DNA of 64,000 nt from assembly GCA_002389765.1 (NCBI GenBank), contig DGQM01000023.1, positions 173,904 to 237,903 on the forward strand. Direction: 5' to 3'. The stretch comes from Bacteroidetes bacterium UBA4414 (GTDB taxonomy: Bacteria; Bacteroidota; Bacteroidia; Chitinophagales; Chitinophagaceae). The translations under genes and the position numbers were made by a program. Position 1 is the stretch's first letter. The number at the start of each line of letters is the position of its first letter. This document shows positions 35,335 to 43,898 of this stretch, one piece after another. The notes beneath the pieces are model-generated. The model was not told where the DNA came from and made no database searches. It was given only the letters and a program-made list of their open reading frames with translations.

Positions 35335-35478
35335 TTAGTGAAAACGCTTAGGGCTTTTGCCATATGCTCTGTTAATGTCTGTGCCACAACCACAACCCTT
35401 TCCACTGGCACAACTATCCAGCAATATCAATAACCCGCCAAGTAATAACAAGTAAACAAAGTTTTTGTTTCTTTTCAT
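35335..35478 (-). CDS. Very small lipoprotein (47 residues)
   Basis: ATG at 35478, stop at 35335. The protein begins MKRNKNFVYLLLLGGLLILLDSC, a classical lipoprotein signal with the lipobox LLDSC (Cys23), followed by a short mature part rich in Gly and Cys (ASGKGCGCGTDINRAYGKSPKRFH). Once lipidated, only about 25 residues remain, with two further Cys in a CGCG motif that could bind a metal or form a disulfide. It is preceded by a possible promoter element (35499-35506) that overlaps the divergent promoter of the glycosyltransferase gene. Small lipoproteins of this kind are common but rarely annotated in Bacteroidota. Confidence 0.7.
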   Translation of the reverse strand: MKRNKNFVYLLLLGGLLILLDSCASGKGCGCGTDINRAYGKSPKRFH

Positions 35479-35490
35479 GTGCTACACATC

Positions 35491-35506
35491 TACTTTTGTA
35501 AAGTTA
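35491..35506. promoter_or_regulatory. Overlapping divergent promoter elements
   Basis: TACTTTTG at 35491-35498 (plus, for the glycosyltransferase gene) abuts TAACTTTA read on minus at 35499-35506 (for the small lipoprotein gene, 20 nt before its ATG). The plus element places the transcription start around 35503, only about 17 nt before the proposed ATC start codon at 35520. Confidence 0.55.
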
Positions 35507-35519
35507 AGTATTCTGACCA

Positions 35520-36599
35520 ATCAAAAAAGCTAAACATATTCTGATATCCCCGCTCGATTGGGGGTTGGGCCACACCACCCGTTGCGTACCGCTAATCCGC
35601 TACCTGCAAGGGCTGGGACATACCGTAACGCTTGCAGGCAACGACTGGCAACGCAAGTATATAAGCCAAACCTTTCCGGGTATAAACACAATCCATCTGG
35701 AAGGATATAATGTGCATTACAGCAAAAGCGGTAAAGGTTTTCTGTTTAACCTTTTTAAACAAATGCCCGACTTGCTGAAACGCATAGCTGCTGAAAACGA
35801 ATGGCTGTTGCAAGAAGCTACTCACAATAATTATGACGGCATCATATCTGATAACAGGTACGGCATGTATCACCCGCGTATTCCTTCTGTCATCATGACA
35901 CATCAGGTGTTAGCACAGAGTGGCATGGGCGGATTTGTAGATAATATATTGAAAGGGCTGCACTACAAAAGGCTGCAGCGCTTTGGTGAATGCTGGGTGG
36001 TAGACGTACCGGGTAATCCGAATCTTGCAGGTAAGCTGGCTCACCCTGATGTAATGCCCGATAATGCGAAGTTCATTGGCTTGTTATCGCAGATAGAGCC
36101 AACCAAAACATCTGAAGAGCACTTGTTGGTATTACTTTCCGGCCCTGAACCACAACGTACCTTATTGGCAGATAAACTCTGGGAACAGGTAAAACAACAT
36201 ACTGGCAAAGTAGTATTTATAGAAGGCAGCGACCGTGTAACTGATAAAGGACAGATACCTGCGCATATCGATTATCACAAACGTATTACCAAAGAAGTGC
36301 TGGAGCCGCTGATAGCCAAAGCATCGCTGGTTATTTGCCGTAGTGGCTACTCTACACTAATGGATCTGGTTGTATTAGGTAAAAAAGCAGTACTGATACC
36401 TACACCGGGACAAACAGAACAGGTATTTCTTGGTAAACACCTTCATAAAGAACGTATCTATTATTGTGTATCACAAGATAAGTTCAGGCTGGATGAAGTG
36501 CTGCAAGCAGTTAAAAACTTTCCTTTTGTGATGCCTGCATTGCAAAACCCGCATCAGCAATACAAGGCAGCGGTAGATGCATGGCTTGAAGGGTTATAG
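35520..36599 (+). CDS. MurG-like family 1/28 glycosyltransferase with a non-canonical start codon
   Basis: A GT-B glycosyltransferase of about 359 residues. The conserved N-terminal nucleotide-sugar transferase motif reads HILISPLDWGLGHTTRC, then PLIRYLQGLGHTV; the C-terminal donor site appears as ICRSGYSTLMDLV and IPTPGQTEQVFLG. The motif begins at 35535, yet the frame between the stop TGA at 35514 and the motif contains no ATG, GTG or TTG; the only TTG (35565) cuts the motif in half. ATC at 35520, followed by lysine codons (IKKAKHILIS), would give the normal N-terminus. Either a rare AUC start is used or one base differs from the true sequence. Substrates unknown; cell-envelope glycan or lipid glycosylation likely. 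Confidence 0.82.
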   Translation: MKKAKHILISPLDWGLGHTTRCVPLIRYLQGLGHTVTLAGNDWQRKYISQTFPGINTIHLEGYNVHYSKSGKGFLFNLFKQMPDLLKRIAAENEWLLQEATHNNYDGIISDNRYGMYHPRIPSVIMTHQVLAQSGMGGFVDNILKGLHYKRLQRFGECWVVDVPGNPNLAGKLAHPDVMPDNAKFIGLLSQIEPTKTSEEHLLVLLSGPEPQRTLLADKLWEQVKQHTGKVVFIEGSDRVTDKGQIPAHIDYHKRITKEVLEPLIAKASLVICRSGYSTLMDLVVLGKKAVLIPTPGQTEQVFLGKHLHKERIYYCVSQDKFRLDEVLQAVKNFPFVMPALQNPHQQYKAAVDAWLEGL

Positions 36600-36620
36600 A
36601 CCTATTTAATAAGAGGGTAT

Positions 36621-36628
36621 TATCTTTG
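36621..36628 (+). promoter_or_regulatory. Predicted -7 element (TATCTTTG) of the DMT transporter gene
   Basis: Perfect TAnnTTTG match with 6 nt to the ATG at 36635; nearly leaderless. Confidence 0.6.
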
Positions 36629-36634
36629 CGCCCG

Positions 36635-37540
36635 ATGAACGACCGCATCAAAGCACATTTAGCATTACTAGGGGCAAATCTTTTTTACGGAGCAGGCTTT
36701 ACCGTAGCCAAGCATATTATGCCAAGGCTCATTCAGCCATTAGGCTTTATATTCATCCGCGTTAGCGTCGTGATGTTGCTCTTCTGGCTCAGCTATTTTG
36801 GTGGCGAAAAATTCAGGACAAAGATAGACCACAAGGATTGGCTCACATTGGTACTGGGTGGTTTATTTGGTGTAGCACTCAATCAGATGCTCTTCTTCTT
36901 GGGGCTTAATCTTACCTTCCCAATACACGCATCGCTTATTATGATGAGTACTCCACTGCTCATTACCATTATAGCATTGTTTGTACTAAAAGAAAGACTA
37001 AAGCCACAGAAAGCTCTCGGGTTGCTCATGGGTATCAGTGGTGCATTTTTGCTGATGAGTGCGGGCAAAGAAATTACGATGACGGGCAATTCTGCCATGG
37101 GCGATTTCTTTGTGTTCCTCAATGCAGCATCTTATGCCATCTATCTGGTAATGATAAAACCACTGATGCAACGCTATCGTCCTATTATAGTAATACGTTG
37201 GGTATTCTTCTTTGGTTTCCTGTTTGTATTGCCATTCGGCTATCCGCAATTTGCTGCTATCGATTGGTCGCAGTTTCAGGCAACAGACTATGCAGCAGTA
37301 GCGTTCATTGTTATCTGTGTTACATTCTTTACCTATTTGTGGAACATCTATGCATTGCAACACCTCAGTCCATCTACAGCGGGTGCGTATATATATCTGC
37401 AACCCATCTTCGCCGCTATTATATCGATGGTAGTAATAGGCGAACACCTGACATGGATAAAGGTACTGGCTACAATACTTATTTTTACAGGCGTATATCT
37501 CGTTAATTTCGGATTTAAGAAAAAAGCAATCAATGAATAA
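36635..37540 (+). CDS. EamA/DMT-superfamily transporter
   Basis: A 301-residue inner-membrane protein with ten hydrophobic segments arranged as two EamA repeats (about 10-140 and 155-295). Typical landmarks are ANLFYGAGFTVAKHIMPRLI in helix 1, ASLIMMSTPLLITIIALFVLKERL at the end of repeat 1, and STAGAYIYLQPIFAAIISMVVIGE at the end of repeat 2. Relatives export amino acids, nucleosides or other metabolites; the substrate cannot be told. The ATG at 36635 is preferred over TTG 36626, which lies in the promoter. It overlaps the downstream 3-hydroxyacyl-CoA dehydrogenase start by 8 bp, so both are coupled. Confidence 0.93.
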   Translation: MNDRIKAHLALLGANLFYGAGFTVAKHIMPRLIQPLGFIFIRVSVVMLLFWLSYFGGEKFRTKIDHKDWLTLVLGGLFGVALNQMLFFLGLNLTFPIHASLIMMSTPLLITIIALFVLKERLKPQKALGLLMGISGAFLLMSAGKEITMTGNSAMGDFFVFLNAASYAIYLVMIKPLMQRYRPIIVIRWVFFFGFLFVLPFGYPQFAAIDWSQFQATDYAAVAFIVICVTFFTYLWNIYALQHLSPSTAGAYIYLQPIFAAIISMVVIGEHLTWIKVLATILIFTGVYLVNFGFKKKAINE

Positions 37541-38696
37541 AGATTCAATAATAGGTGTAATAGGCGCAGGTGCCATGGGCAGCGGCATAGCACAAGTAGC
37601 TGCTATGGCAGGGCATAATGTTGTACTGTTCGATACCAACGCTGCTGCACTGGATAAGGCAAAAGCATCGCTGACTACTACACTGAATAAACTTGCAGAG
37701 AAAGGCAAAATTGCAGATGCTAGTGTAGTGCTGGCTCGTTTTCAATTTGCAACTGAGCTACAAGCATTTGCTGATTGCGGATTAGTTATAGAAGCTATTA
37801 TTGAAAACCTGGACATCAAAAAGAAAGTGTTCGCAGATGTGGAAGCCGTGGTAAGTGAAAGCTGTGTGCTGGCTACTAATACATCTTCACTATCCGTAAC
37901 ATCTATAGCTGCTGCATGCAAAAAAGCAGACAGGGTAATAGGCTTGCACTTCTTCAACCCCGCGCCATTGATGGCATTGGTAGAAGTAATACCGGCTGTG
38001 CAAACAGATGCTGCATTAGTTAGTACTTGCAAAGAACTGATGGCAGCATGGGGCAAAGCACCTGTTATAACAAAAGATACACCGGGCTTTATTGTAAACC
38101 GTGTGGCGCGCCCTTTCTACGGAGAGGCTATTCGCATATATGAGGAAGGCATTGCAGACATACCTACTATAGATTGGGCAATGACTGAGATTGCAGGTTT
38201 CCGCATGGGGCCATTTACATTGACAGATTATATAGGTCACGATGTAAACTACGTGGTAACGGAAACTGTATTTCAATCTTTCTTTTACGACCCTCGATAC
38301 AAACCATCCTTCTCGCAAAAGCGATTGCTGGAAGCAGGATGGCTGGGACGTAAAACAGGGCGTGGTTTTTATAACTATGCCGAAGGTATTGCACAACCCG
38401 AACCAACTAAAGACACTACACTTGGCAATAAGATAGCTGAACGCATTATTGCTATGCTGATAAACGAAGCTGTAGAAGCACTACACCTGAATATTGCATC
38501 TGCAAAAGATCTAGAACTTGCTATGACCAAAGGTGTAAACTACCCGAAAGGTTTGTTGCAATGGTGCGATGAATGGACGGCTGAAAAGTGTTTGTCTATA
38601 CTGGATGGATTGTACAACGACTATCATGAAGACCGCTATCGTGCCAGTGTATTGCTGCGCAGAATGGCTGCAGACAACAAAAAGTTCTTATCATAA
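37533..38696 (+). CDS. 3-hydroxyacyl-CoA dehydrogenase
   Basis: A 387-residue NAD-dependent dehydrogenase of fatty-acid or phenylacetate-type beta-oxidation. The Rossmann motif GAGAMGSGIAQVAAMAGH is at residues 10-27, followed by NTSSLSVTSIA, the catalytic HFFNPAPLMALVEVI (His near 143), and the C-terminal 3HCDH domain (TKDTPGFIVNRVARPFYGEAIRIYEEG). A second, smaller 3HCDH repeat (about 295-387; LINEAVEALHLNIASAKDLELAMTKGVNYPKG) is present, as in PaaH-like and single-domain 3-hydroxybutyryl-CoA dehydrogenases of this length. It overlaps the transporter gene by 8 bp and ends at a terminator. It may act with IcmF or the PaaE-like reductase pathway elsewhere in the window. Confidence 0.94.
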   Translation: MNKDSIIGVIGAGAMGSGIAQVAAMAGHNVVLFDTNAAALDKAKASLTTTLNKLAEKGKIADASVVLARFQFATELQAFADCGLVIEAIIENLDIKKKVFADVEAVVSESCVLATNTSSLSVTSIAAACKKADRVIGLHFFNPAPLMALVEVIPAVQTDAALVSTCKELMAAWGKAPVITKDTPGFIVNRVARPFYGEAIRIYEEGIADIPTIDWAMTEIAGFRMGPFTLTDYIGHDVNYVVTETVFQSFFYDPRYKPSFSQKRLLEAGWLGRKTGRGFYNYAEGIAQPEPTKDTTLGNKIAERIIAMLINEAVEALHLNIASAKDLELAMTKGVNYPKGLLQWCDEWTAEKCLSILDGLYNDYHEDRYRASVLLRRMAADNKKFLS

Positions 38697-38723
38697 AATA
38701 AGCCGCTCGTTGAGCGGCTTATT
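38697..38723. terminator. Bidirectional hairpin terminator
   Basis: Perfect 12-bp stem (38697-38708 with 38712-38723) with a GTT triloop, directly after the dehydrogenase stop and 4 bp before the end of the convergent lipoprotein gene. Confidence 0.88.
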
Positions 38724-38726
38724 CAT

Positions 38727-38981
38727 TTATTTACACTCCTGAACTTCAGGGTCTTGAATTACTTTTTCAATATTCATCAGCGCATCATCCACATCAGGAT
38801 ACTTCTTCATTATTTTCTCCAGCCTGCAATCGCAACGAGATTTTGCAGCTGTTTCATCCAAACCACTATCCTTTGCATCATTCATACAAGATTTATGAAA
38901 CAGCTCTTTACTTTCACTATCCCATCCGCTGCAAGAACTGAGCAAACAAACTGTTAGCAGCAATAATATTGAACGTACCAT
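38727..38981 (-). CDS. Small lipoprotein with conserved cysteines
   Basis: An 84-residue lipoprotein: signal MVRSILLLLTVCLLSSC with lipobox LLSSC (Cys17). The mature part has four more Cys (CMNDAKDSG, CDCRLEKIMKKYP, final EC), acidic and helical, resembling a small Bacteroidota family whose helical hairpin is held by disulfides; the AAKSRCDCRLEKIMKKYP helix is distinctive. Single gene, convergent with the dehydrogenase and divergent from the FMN reductase. Envelope location likely; function unknown. Confidence 0.8.
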   Translation of the reverse strand: MVRSILLLLTVCLLSSCSGWDSESKELFHKSCMNDAKDSGLDETAAKSRCDCRLEKIMKKYPDVDDALMNIEKVIQDPEVQECK

Positions 38982-39033
38982 ATTGTATTGATGTAGGTGT
39001 TAACTTTATGTATCATCAGTAATATACACCATT

Positions 39034-39597
39034 ATGTTCAAAATAACCATTCTATACGGGGCAATACGTGAAGGCAGATTGAGTATTCGTGCAGCAAAAG
39101 CACTGCAACATGCGTTACAACATTCAGGCAGAGCGACAGTTACTTTCATTGATATTAAAGACTACAACCTGCCTGTAATGGAAGCACGCTTGAAGGATAT
39201 GGAAAATCCGCCCGCAAGACTGTTGGAAATCAGTAACGCACTTGAAACGGCTGATGGGATTGTATTTGTAACACCTGAATACAATAACAGCTACAGCGGT
39301 GCTATGAAGAATTGCATAGACTACTTCACTAAAGAATGGGCAAAAAAACCAATCGGCATTTGTTGTGGTTCTAACGGTAAGATGGGCGGCATCAATGCAT
39401 CCAACCTGTTGCAACTGCTGGTATTGGCAATAGGTGCGTTCCCCATGCCATATAAACTACTGGTGCCTGAGTTGCATCTATCGCTGGATGAAAACGGAGT
39501 ACCGCAAAACGAAATCATGCAGAAAAACCTGGATCGTTTTGTAACCGAATACCTGTGGTTTGTGGAAGCTATATCTGCACAACGCAAGAAAGGGTAA
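39034..39597 (+). CDS. NADPH-dependent FMN reductase family protein
   Basis: A 187-residue flavodoxin-fold protein of the FMN_red family. Near the N-terminus GAIREGRLSIRAAKAL forms the FMN-phosphate loop (about residues 9-24); TPEYNNSYSGAMKNCIDYF (79-97) is the characteristic PEYN..GALKNAID motif binding the flavin ring. It probably reduces FMN or quinones with NAD(P)H in the cytoplasm, protecting against redox stress. A possible TAACTTTA promoter element lies at 39001-39008. mfd follows after 51 bp with its own promoter element. Confidence 0.93.
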   Translation: MFKITILYGAIREGRLSIRAAKALQHALQHSGRATVTFIDIKDYNLPVMEARLKDMENPPARLLEISNALETADGIVFVTPEYNNSYSGAMKNCIDYFTKEWAKKPIGICCGSNGKMGGINASNLLQLLVLAIGAFPMPYKLLVPELHLSLDENGVPQNEIMQKNLDRFVTEYLWFVEAISAQRKKG

Positions 39598-39633
39598 ACA
39601 TTAATTTATTATCTCTAAGTCCGCACATTCCCC

Positions 39634-39641
39634 TAAATTTG
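39634..39641 (+). promoter_or_regulatory. Predicted -7 element (TAAATTTG) of mfd
   Basis: Perfect TAnnTTTG match, 7 nt before the mfd ATG at 39649. Confidence 0.6.
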
Positions 39642-39648
39642 CAGCCGC

Positions 39649-42600
39649 ATGAATTTGCAGGTACTGCTGGGATTGTATCAAAATGATATCCGCTTAAAAC
39701 AAATAGCGGCCGCTATTTCTTTGCCCGAACCCAAGCTGAGAGCCTATCTCGATAACCTGCGCGGCTCTGCTATCAATATGGTTGCAGCATCTATCTGGCA
39801 ACAGAGCGATGCCAATCATGTGTTCATCCTCAACGATAAAGAAGAAGCAGCTTATTTCCATAACGATCTGGAACACCTGACGGGTGCACTGGATATTTGT
39901 TTCTTCCCAGACTCCTTCAAACGTACCGGGCACTATAACGAGCTGAACAGCAGCCACGTAATGCTGCGTACCGAAGCGTTGACAAAGTTCAGCGGAGAAA
40001 GGGTGCACAAGAAAGTACTGGTTACCTACCCCGAAGCGTTGTTTGAAAAAGTAGTAAACCCGAAGACACTTTCTGGTAATATGATAAGCATCAAAGTAGG
40101 TGAAAACCTGCAGGTAGATGCTTTGATGGAAAGGTTTGTAGGGCTGGGTTTCAAACGTGAGGACTTTGTATATGAACCGGGGCAGTTTGCCATGCGTGGT
40201 GGTATCCTTGATATCTATTCATTCGGTAATGAAAATCCATACAGGATAGAGCTGTTTGGCAACGAGGTGGATAGCATCCGCATATTCAATCCCGAAACAC
40301 AGCTGTCTGAACGTAAGCTGTTGCAGGTTTCTATATTACCCAATATCGAAACCAAATTCGACACAAAAGAAAAAATATCACTGCTCAACTACCTGCCGGA
40401 AAATACTGTCATCTGGGCAAAGGATTTAAACTTTACCATTGGCCGAATAGGCAAGATGGAAACAGATTTGCCCGATAGCTTCACACTGGGGCAGATAGCC
40501 ATAGACCATGATGAAGATTGGTTGAAAGAGCTGACCAGAGAAGACTTTGAAACAACAGAAGACTGGACAGCACAAATAAAGAAACGCCACCTGATAGAAT
40601 GGTATAATCATTCGTTAGAGAAAATAACGGGTGATGAGCCAACTGTAACCATACAATTTGCTACAGAAGAGCAACCGGTATTTAACAGGCAATTTGATAT
40701 GCTGATTGCCGATCTGCAAAGGCGCAGCACACAGCAATACACACCATATATATTTGCCGAAAACCCTAAGCAGCTGGAGCGTCTTCGCAGCATATTCGAA
40801 GACCTGAATGCACAAATCAATTTTGTGCCTTTACCTACTGCTATCAGTAAAGGTTTTATAGACCACGATAAGAAAGTACTCTGTTATACAGACCACCAAA
40901 TATTTCAACGCTATCACAAATACAAAGTAAAGCAGGCATATACTAAGGGGAAAGCCCTTACCATGCGTGCATTGCGCGAGTTGCAACCGGGAGACTATGT
41001 AACACACATAGACCACGGCGTAGGTGTATACAGCGGCTTGCAAAAAATAGATGTGAATGGCAATATGCAGGAAGCCATCCGCATTATATACCGCGATAAT
41101 GATGTGTTGTATGTCAACATCAACTCGCTGCATAAAATAAGTAAGTATACAGGCAAAGAAGGAACACAGCCTAAAGTGAACAAGCTAGGTAGTGATGCTT
41201 GGGAAAAGCTGAAGAACAAAACCAAGAAGCAGGTTAAGGACATAGCCAGCGACTTAATTAAGCTCTACGCCAAACGCAAGGCTTCACAAGGTTTTCAGCA
41301 TAGCCCTGATAGCTACCTGCAAACAGAACTGGAAGCGTCATTCTTTTATGAAGACACACCAGACCAGAGTAAAGCTACTGTTGATGTGAAGCGCGATATG
41401 GAAGCTCCGTCGCCGATGGATAGGTTGGTGTGTGGCGATGTAGGCTTTGGTAAAACTGAGATTGCTATACGTGCTGCCTTCAAAACAGTGGGCGATAGCA
41501 AGCAGGCTGCCATACTGGTACCTACAACTATCCTTGCGTTTCAACACTACCAGACGTTTAAAGAACGTCTGCGCGATTTCCCTTGTACGGTTGATTATGT
41601 AAACCGTTTCAAGAGTACCAAAGAGAAAAAAGAAACCCTCAAGCGTCTTGAAGAGGGTAAGATAGATATTATCATTGGCACACATGCTATACTGGGCAAG
41701 GACGTTAAGTTCAAAGACCTGGGGCTGCTGATTATAGATGAAGAACAGAAGTTTGGTGTTGCTGCAAAAGAGAAGTTGCGTCAGCTGAAGTCGAACGTAG
41801 ATACACTGACACTGACTGCTACACCTATACCACGTACGCTTCAGTTCTCACTGATGAGCGCGCGCGACCTAAGTATCATTAACACACCACCGCCTAACAG
41901 GCAACCTGTACATACAGAGGTGATAGTGTTTGATGAACACACCATTCGCGATGCCATCTATTTTGAAACTGAACGTGGTGGGCAAGTTTACTTCATCCAC
42001 AACCGTGTACAAAGCCTGCCTGAAATGGCAACGCTGTTGCGCAATCTGTGTCCAGACCTTGAAATAGGCATGGCGCACGGGCAGATGGAGGGCCACAAAC
42101 TGGAAGAAGCACTATTCGATTTCATAGATCATAAATACGATGTACTATGCTGTACCAATATAGTAGAGAGTGGCGTAGACATTACCAATGCCAATACCAT
42201 CATCATCAACAATGCACATCAATTCGGCCTCAGTGATTTGCACCAATTACGTGGGCGTGTAGGCCGTAACAACAAGAAAGCATTCTGCTACCTGATGGCA
42301 CCACCTATGAGCACACTGCCGAATGATAGCCGCAAGCGCCTGCAAACACTGGAACAATTCAACGAATTGGGTAGTGGTTTCCAGATAGCCATGCGCGATC
42401 TGGATATACGTGGCGCAGGCAACTTGCTGGGTGGCGAGCAGAGTGGGTTTATTGCAGAGATTGGTTTTGAGATGTATCAGAAGATACTGGCAGAAGCCAT
42501 GCGAGAGCTGAAGACCAGCGACTTTAAAGATGTATTCAGTGAAGAGCTGGACCGCAAACGCGACTATGTAAGTGACTGCACCATAGATACTGACCTTGAA

Positions 42601-43035
42601 ATACTGATACCAGACAGCTATGTAGAAAGCATCACAGAAAGGCTTTCGCTCTATACACAGCTGGATGATATTGAAGATGATGAAAAGCTGAATGCTTTTG
42701 CTACAGAAATGCAGGACCGTTTTGGCCCTATACCACCACAGGTACAGGAACTGTTTACAACCATCCGCTGCCGTACCATTGCCAAAGAACTTGGCTTTGA
42801 AAAGCTGATTCTGAAAAATGAACAGATGCGCCTGTACTTTGTCAATAATCCAGACTCCCCGTATTTCGAGTCTGTTACTTTCAACCATATCATGTCTTAC
42901 ATACAGAAGCATACCAACAATGCAAGGCTGAAACAGGTAGGCAAAAACTTTATGCTGCTGGTAGACAGGGTAAAGAATATGGGTGATGTGCTTTGGTTTA
43001 TGGAAGGCATTTACAAAAGCCTGCCTGCTGATTAA
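39649..43035 (+). CDS. mfd: Transcription-repair coupling factor Mfd
   Basis: An 1128-residue Mfd, which pushes stalled RNA polymerase off DNA lesions and recruits UvrA. Order of domains: UvrB-homologous N-terminal module (about 1-350), the RNA-polymerase-interacting CarD-like domain (LQPGDYVTHIDHGVGVYSGLQKID, about 445-470), the translocase with Walker A GDVGFGKTE near 595, the DEEQ box near 697, TATPIPRTLQFS, SGVDITNANTIII and HQLRGRVGR, and the C-terminal TRCF domain. Complete length. Its own promoter suggests monocistronic transcription; an inverted repeat (43074-43093) lies in the gap after it. Confidence 0.97.
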   Translation: MNLQVLLGLYQNDIRLKQIAAAISLPEPKLRAYLDNLRGSAINMVAASIWQQSDANHVFILNDKEEAAYFHNDLEHLTGALDICFFPDSFKRTGHYNELNSSHVMLRTEALTKFSGERVHKKVLVTYPEALFEKVVNPKTLSGNMISIKVGENLQVDALMERFVGLGFKREDFVYEPGQFAMRGGILDIYSFGNENPYRIELFGNEVDSIRIFNPETQLSERKLLQVSILPNIETKFDTKEKISLLNYLPENTVIWAKDLNFTIGRIGKMETDLPDSFTLGQIAIDHDEDWLKELTREDFETTEDWTAQIKKRHLIEWYNHSLEKITGDEPTVTIQFATEEQPVFNRQFDMLIADLQRRSTQQYTPYIFAENPKQLERLRSIFEDLNAQINFVPLPTAISKGFIDHDKKVLCYTDHQIFQRYHKYKVKQAYTKGKALTMRALRELQPGDYVTHIDHGVGVYSGLQKIDVNGNMQEAIRIIYRDNDVLYVNINSLHKISKYTGKEGTQPKVNKLGSDAWEKLKNKTKKQVKDIASDLIKLYAKRKASQGFQHSPDSYLQTELEASFFYEDTPDQSKATVDVKRDMEAPSPMDRLVCGDVGFGKTEIAIRAAFKTVGDSKQAAILVPTTILAFQHYQTFKERLRDFPCTVDYVNRFKSTKEKKETLKRLEEGKIDIIIGTHAILGKDVKFKDLGLLIIDEEQKFGVAAKEKLRQLKSNVDTLTLTATPIPRTLQFSLMSARDLSIINTPPPNRQPVHTEVIVFDEHTIRDAIYFETERGGQVYFIHNRVQSLPEMATLLRNLCPDLEIGMAHGQMEGHKLEEALFDFIDHKYDVLCCTNIVESGVDITNANTIIINNAHQFGLSDLHQLRGRVGRNNKKAFCYLMAPPMSTLPNDSRKRLQTLEQFNELGSGFQIAMRDLDIRGAGNLLGGEQSGFIAEIGFEMYQKILAEAMRELKTSDFKDVFSEELDRKRDYVSDCTIDTDLEILIPDSYVESITERLSLYTQLDDIEDDEKLNAFATEMQDRFGPIPPQVQELFTTIRCRTIAKELGFEKLILKNEQMRLYFVNNPDSPYFESVTFNHIMSYIQKHTNNARLKQVGKNFMLLVDRVKNMGDVLWFMEGIYKSLPAD

Positions 43036-43073
43036 TACTCTTTTATCTCATTATTAGTTTATGTATCTTGTTC

Positions 43074-43093
43074 TTGTTATTTAGCAATAACAA
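43074..43093. other. Inverted repeat after mfd
   Basis: TTGTTATT / AATAACAA, perfect 8-bp arms with a TAGC loop, in the 94-bp gap between mfd and the response regulator. No T run follows; it might be a weak terminator or an operator. Confidence 0.4.
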
Positions 43094-43129
43094 CATCATT
43101 GAATTGCTTTACCCCCTTACCTCACAGGT

Positions 43130-43774
43130 ATGAACAAAACGAAGATTGTAATTGCGGATGACCATCACATTCTGCTCGACGGGCTGAAGGCTATGCTTCA
43201 GAAACAGGCAGATCTTGAGGTGGTAGGAATGTACGACAATGGTAGTGCATTGTTTGACGACCTTAAGAATACAAAGCCGGACGTCGCTTTGGTTGATATC
43301 AATATGCCAGGTATGAGTGGCGATGTACTGACCAGAAAGATAAAAGAATTCTACCCCGATATCTTTGTTATTACACTCTCTATGCACGATGATGCAGGAC
43401 ATATCATGGATATGATAGAAGCCGGTGTATCGGGCTATCTGTTAAAGAATGTAAATGATAAAGAACTGGTAGAAGCCATCAGGCAGGTAGCGCAGGGCAA
43501 GATGTATTTCTCTTCAGAGGTTTCAGAAAAAATCACCTCGATGGTGGTGCAGCAACAGAAAAGGCTGAACGAACCAGAGGAGGCAAAACTAACCGACCGA
43601 GAACTGGAGATATTGAAGCTGATAGCGCAGGAATACAGCAACGCGCAAATTGCTGATACACTATTCATCAGTGAGCGCACTGTAGAAACTCACCGCAAAA
43701 ACATGCTGCGCAAAACAAATAATAAAACTGTGGTAGGCCTGATACGCTATGCTATGGAAAGACAACTTATATAA
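43130..43774 (+). CDS. Response regulator, NarL/LuxR (REC + HTH) type
   Basis: A 214-residue two-component regulator. The receiver domain spans residues 5-120, with the acidic pair Asp10-Asp11, the phospho-acceptor Asp56 in VALVDINMPG, and a conserved Lys in the SGYLLKNV segment. The LuxR-type HTH occupies about 148-210 (LTDRELEILKLIAQEYSNAQIADTLFISERTVETHRKNM). No histidine kinase gene is next to it, so its partner lies elsewhere. No convincing promoter element was seen in the 94-bp gap after mfd. Followed by a hairpin terminator. Confidence 0.95.
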   Translation: MNKTKIVIADDHHILLDGLKAMLQKQADLEVVGMYDNGSALFDDLKNTKPDVALVDINMPGMSGDVLTRKIKEFYPDIFVITLSMHDDAGHIMDMIEAGVSGYLLKNVNDKELVEAIRQVAQGKMYFSSEVSEKITSMVVQQQKRLNEPEEAKLTDRELEILKLIAQEYSNAQIADTLFISERTVETHRKNMLRKTNNKTVVGLIRYAMERQLI

Positions 43775-43818
43775 CGCATCCGTACCAGCACGTACTACAA
43801 AATACCTTTATAATTGTA

Positions 43819-43843
43819 TATAGCCGCCCGTAGTGCGGCTATA
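43819..43843 (+). terminator. Hairpin terminator of the response regulator gene
   Basis: Stem TATAGCCGC / GCGGCTATA with a 7-nt loop followed by CTTTTG. Its right end overlaps the promoter element of the next gene (43842-43849), so termination and initiation signals share bases. Confidence 0.75.
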
Positions 43844-43849
43844 CTTTTG
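43842..43849 (+). promoter_or_regulatory. Predicted -7 element (TACTTTTG) of the lipoprotein gene
   Basis: Perfect TAnnTTTG match, 49 nt before the ATG at 43899, directly at the base of the preceding terminator hairpin. Confidence 0.55.
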
Positions 43850-43898
43850 TATTATCAACTAAGGATAAATCTATTTGATAACGCAAAACATCTTTACA

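Noticed and set aside
36998..37708. Open frame of 236 codons on minus across the DMT/3-hydroxyacyl-CoA dehydrogenase junction
   Set aside because: Antisense shadow of two well-supported genes; no family features.
42247..42912. Open frame of 221 codons on minus inside mfd
   Set aside because: Antisense to the conserved Mfd translocase and TRCF domains.
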